Notes under the pieces: generated by a model
Told to the model about the DNA's origin: nothing
Databases searched by the model: none
What the model saw: the letters and a program-made list of their open reading frames with translations, nothing else
NCBI GenBank assembly: GCA_018676675.1
Contig: JABHEG010000218.1
Span: forward strand, 50,111 to 114,110
Source of the DNA: Lentisphaerota bacterium
Lineage (GTDB): Bacteria; Verrucomicrobiota; Lentisphaeria; Oligosphaerales; JABHEG01
Direction of reading: 5' to 3'
Length of the DNA: 64,000 bases
Shown: piece by piece, positions 63,974 to 64,000 of the stretch
Layout of the letters: the number at the start of each line of letters is the position of its first letter
Position numbering within the stretch: the stretch's first letter is position 1
Position numbers and translations under genes: made by a program

Positions 63974-64000
63974 ATGACTGGTCCCGATCCGCAAGGAGGA
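63974..64000 (+). CDS. Possible first codons of a gene leaving the window
   Basis: ATG 63974 follows GGGAGG at about ten bases and opens nine codons (MTGPDPQGG). The final AAGGAGGA could equally be the ribosome-binding site of a later start, in which case this reading is not a gene. Confidence 0.25.

Overview
The window reads as a chromosomal segment of a GC-rich heterotroph of the PVC superphylum. Planctomycetota, Verrucomicrobiota and Lentisphaerota are all possible; the pseudopilin motif 'FTLIELLVVI...MLLPALAKARE' points most to a Lentisphaerota-like lineage. The evidence is a DUF1549/DUF1553 - DUF1501 - PPC-repeat trio, many sulfatases, DUF1080 proteins, DUF4091 and DUF6259 glycosidase-like proteins, URO-D-family proteins, Hanks-type kinases with a GYF-domain membrane protein, and pseudopilins with the H-X9-DG ending. 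The taxon is an inference.

Layout. 0-0.3 kb: start of a secreted beta-helix protein. 0.6-6 kb: DUF1549/1553, Tat-exported DUF1501 and a PPC-repeat protein in one operon. 6-48 kb: a dense glycan-degradation region. It holds two DUF1080 proteins, a 1337-aa lyase/propeller fusion, a heparinase-like lyase, three sulfatases plus the remnant of a fourth, two URO-D-family proteins, a TPP-dependent enzyme, CBM9/DUF6259, SUMF1-LamG, beta-galactosidase-like and DUF4091 proteins, a BNR sialidase-like protein, a PHP-like protein and a sugar isomerase. Placed among these are a DUF3352 protein, a broken pseudopilin gene, thiE and a large membrane protein that ends in an H-X9-DG domain. 48.7-56.9 kb: an esterase with a carbohydrate-binding tail, a Ser/Thr kinase and a probable pseudokinase, transcribed away from a GYF-domain membrane protein and a TPR protein. 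56.9-63.9 kb: housekeeping genes (ychF, a LysM lipoprotein and murD as an overlapping set; a bifunctional-nuclease-family protein; a eukaryotic-type hisA; a dihydroorotate-dehydrogenase-like protein) and tRNA-Ala(CGC).

How the genes fit together. The 6-48 kb region looks like the hydrolytic arsenal for one or more sulfated, perhaps methylated, uronic-acid-containing polysaccharides: sulfatases remove sulfate, lyases and glycosidases cut the chain, and isomerase, DUF1080 and TPP enzymes would handle the products. No transporter, SusC/D pair or glycan regulator is present, so uptake must be encoded elsewhere. The region shows decay and mobility: a sulfatase remnant with a nonsense codon, an interrupted pseudopilin, and a MITE-like element whose end supplies the stop codon of a 1178-aa protein. 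The best candidates for undescribed biology are the kinase/pseudokinase operon facing the GYF gene, the membrane protein fused to a pseudopilin-type domain, and the recurring URO-D-like proteins inside glycan operons.

No rRNA, CRISPR array, prophage or transposase gene was seen.
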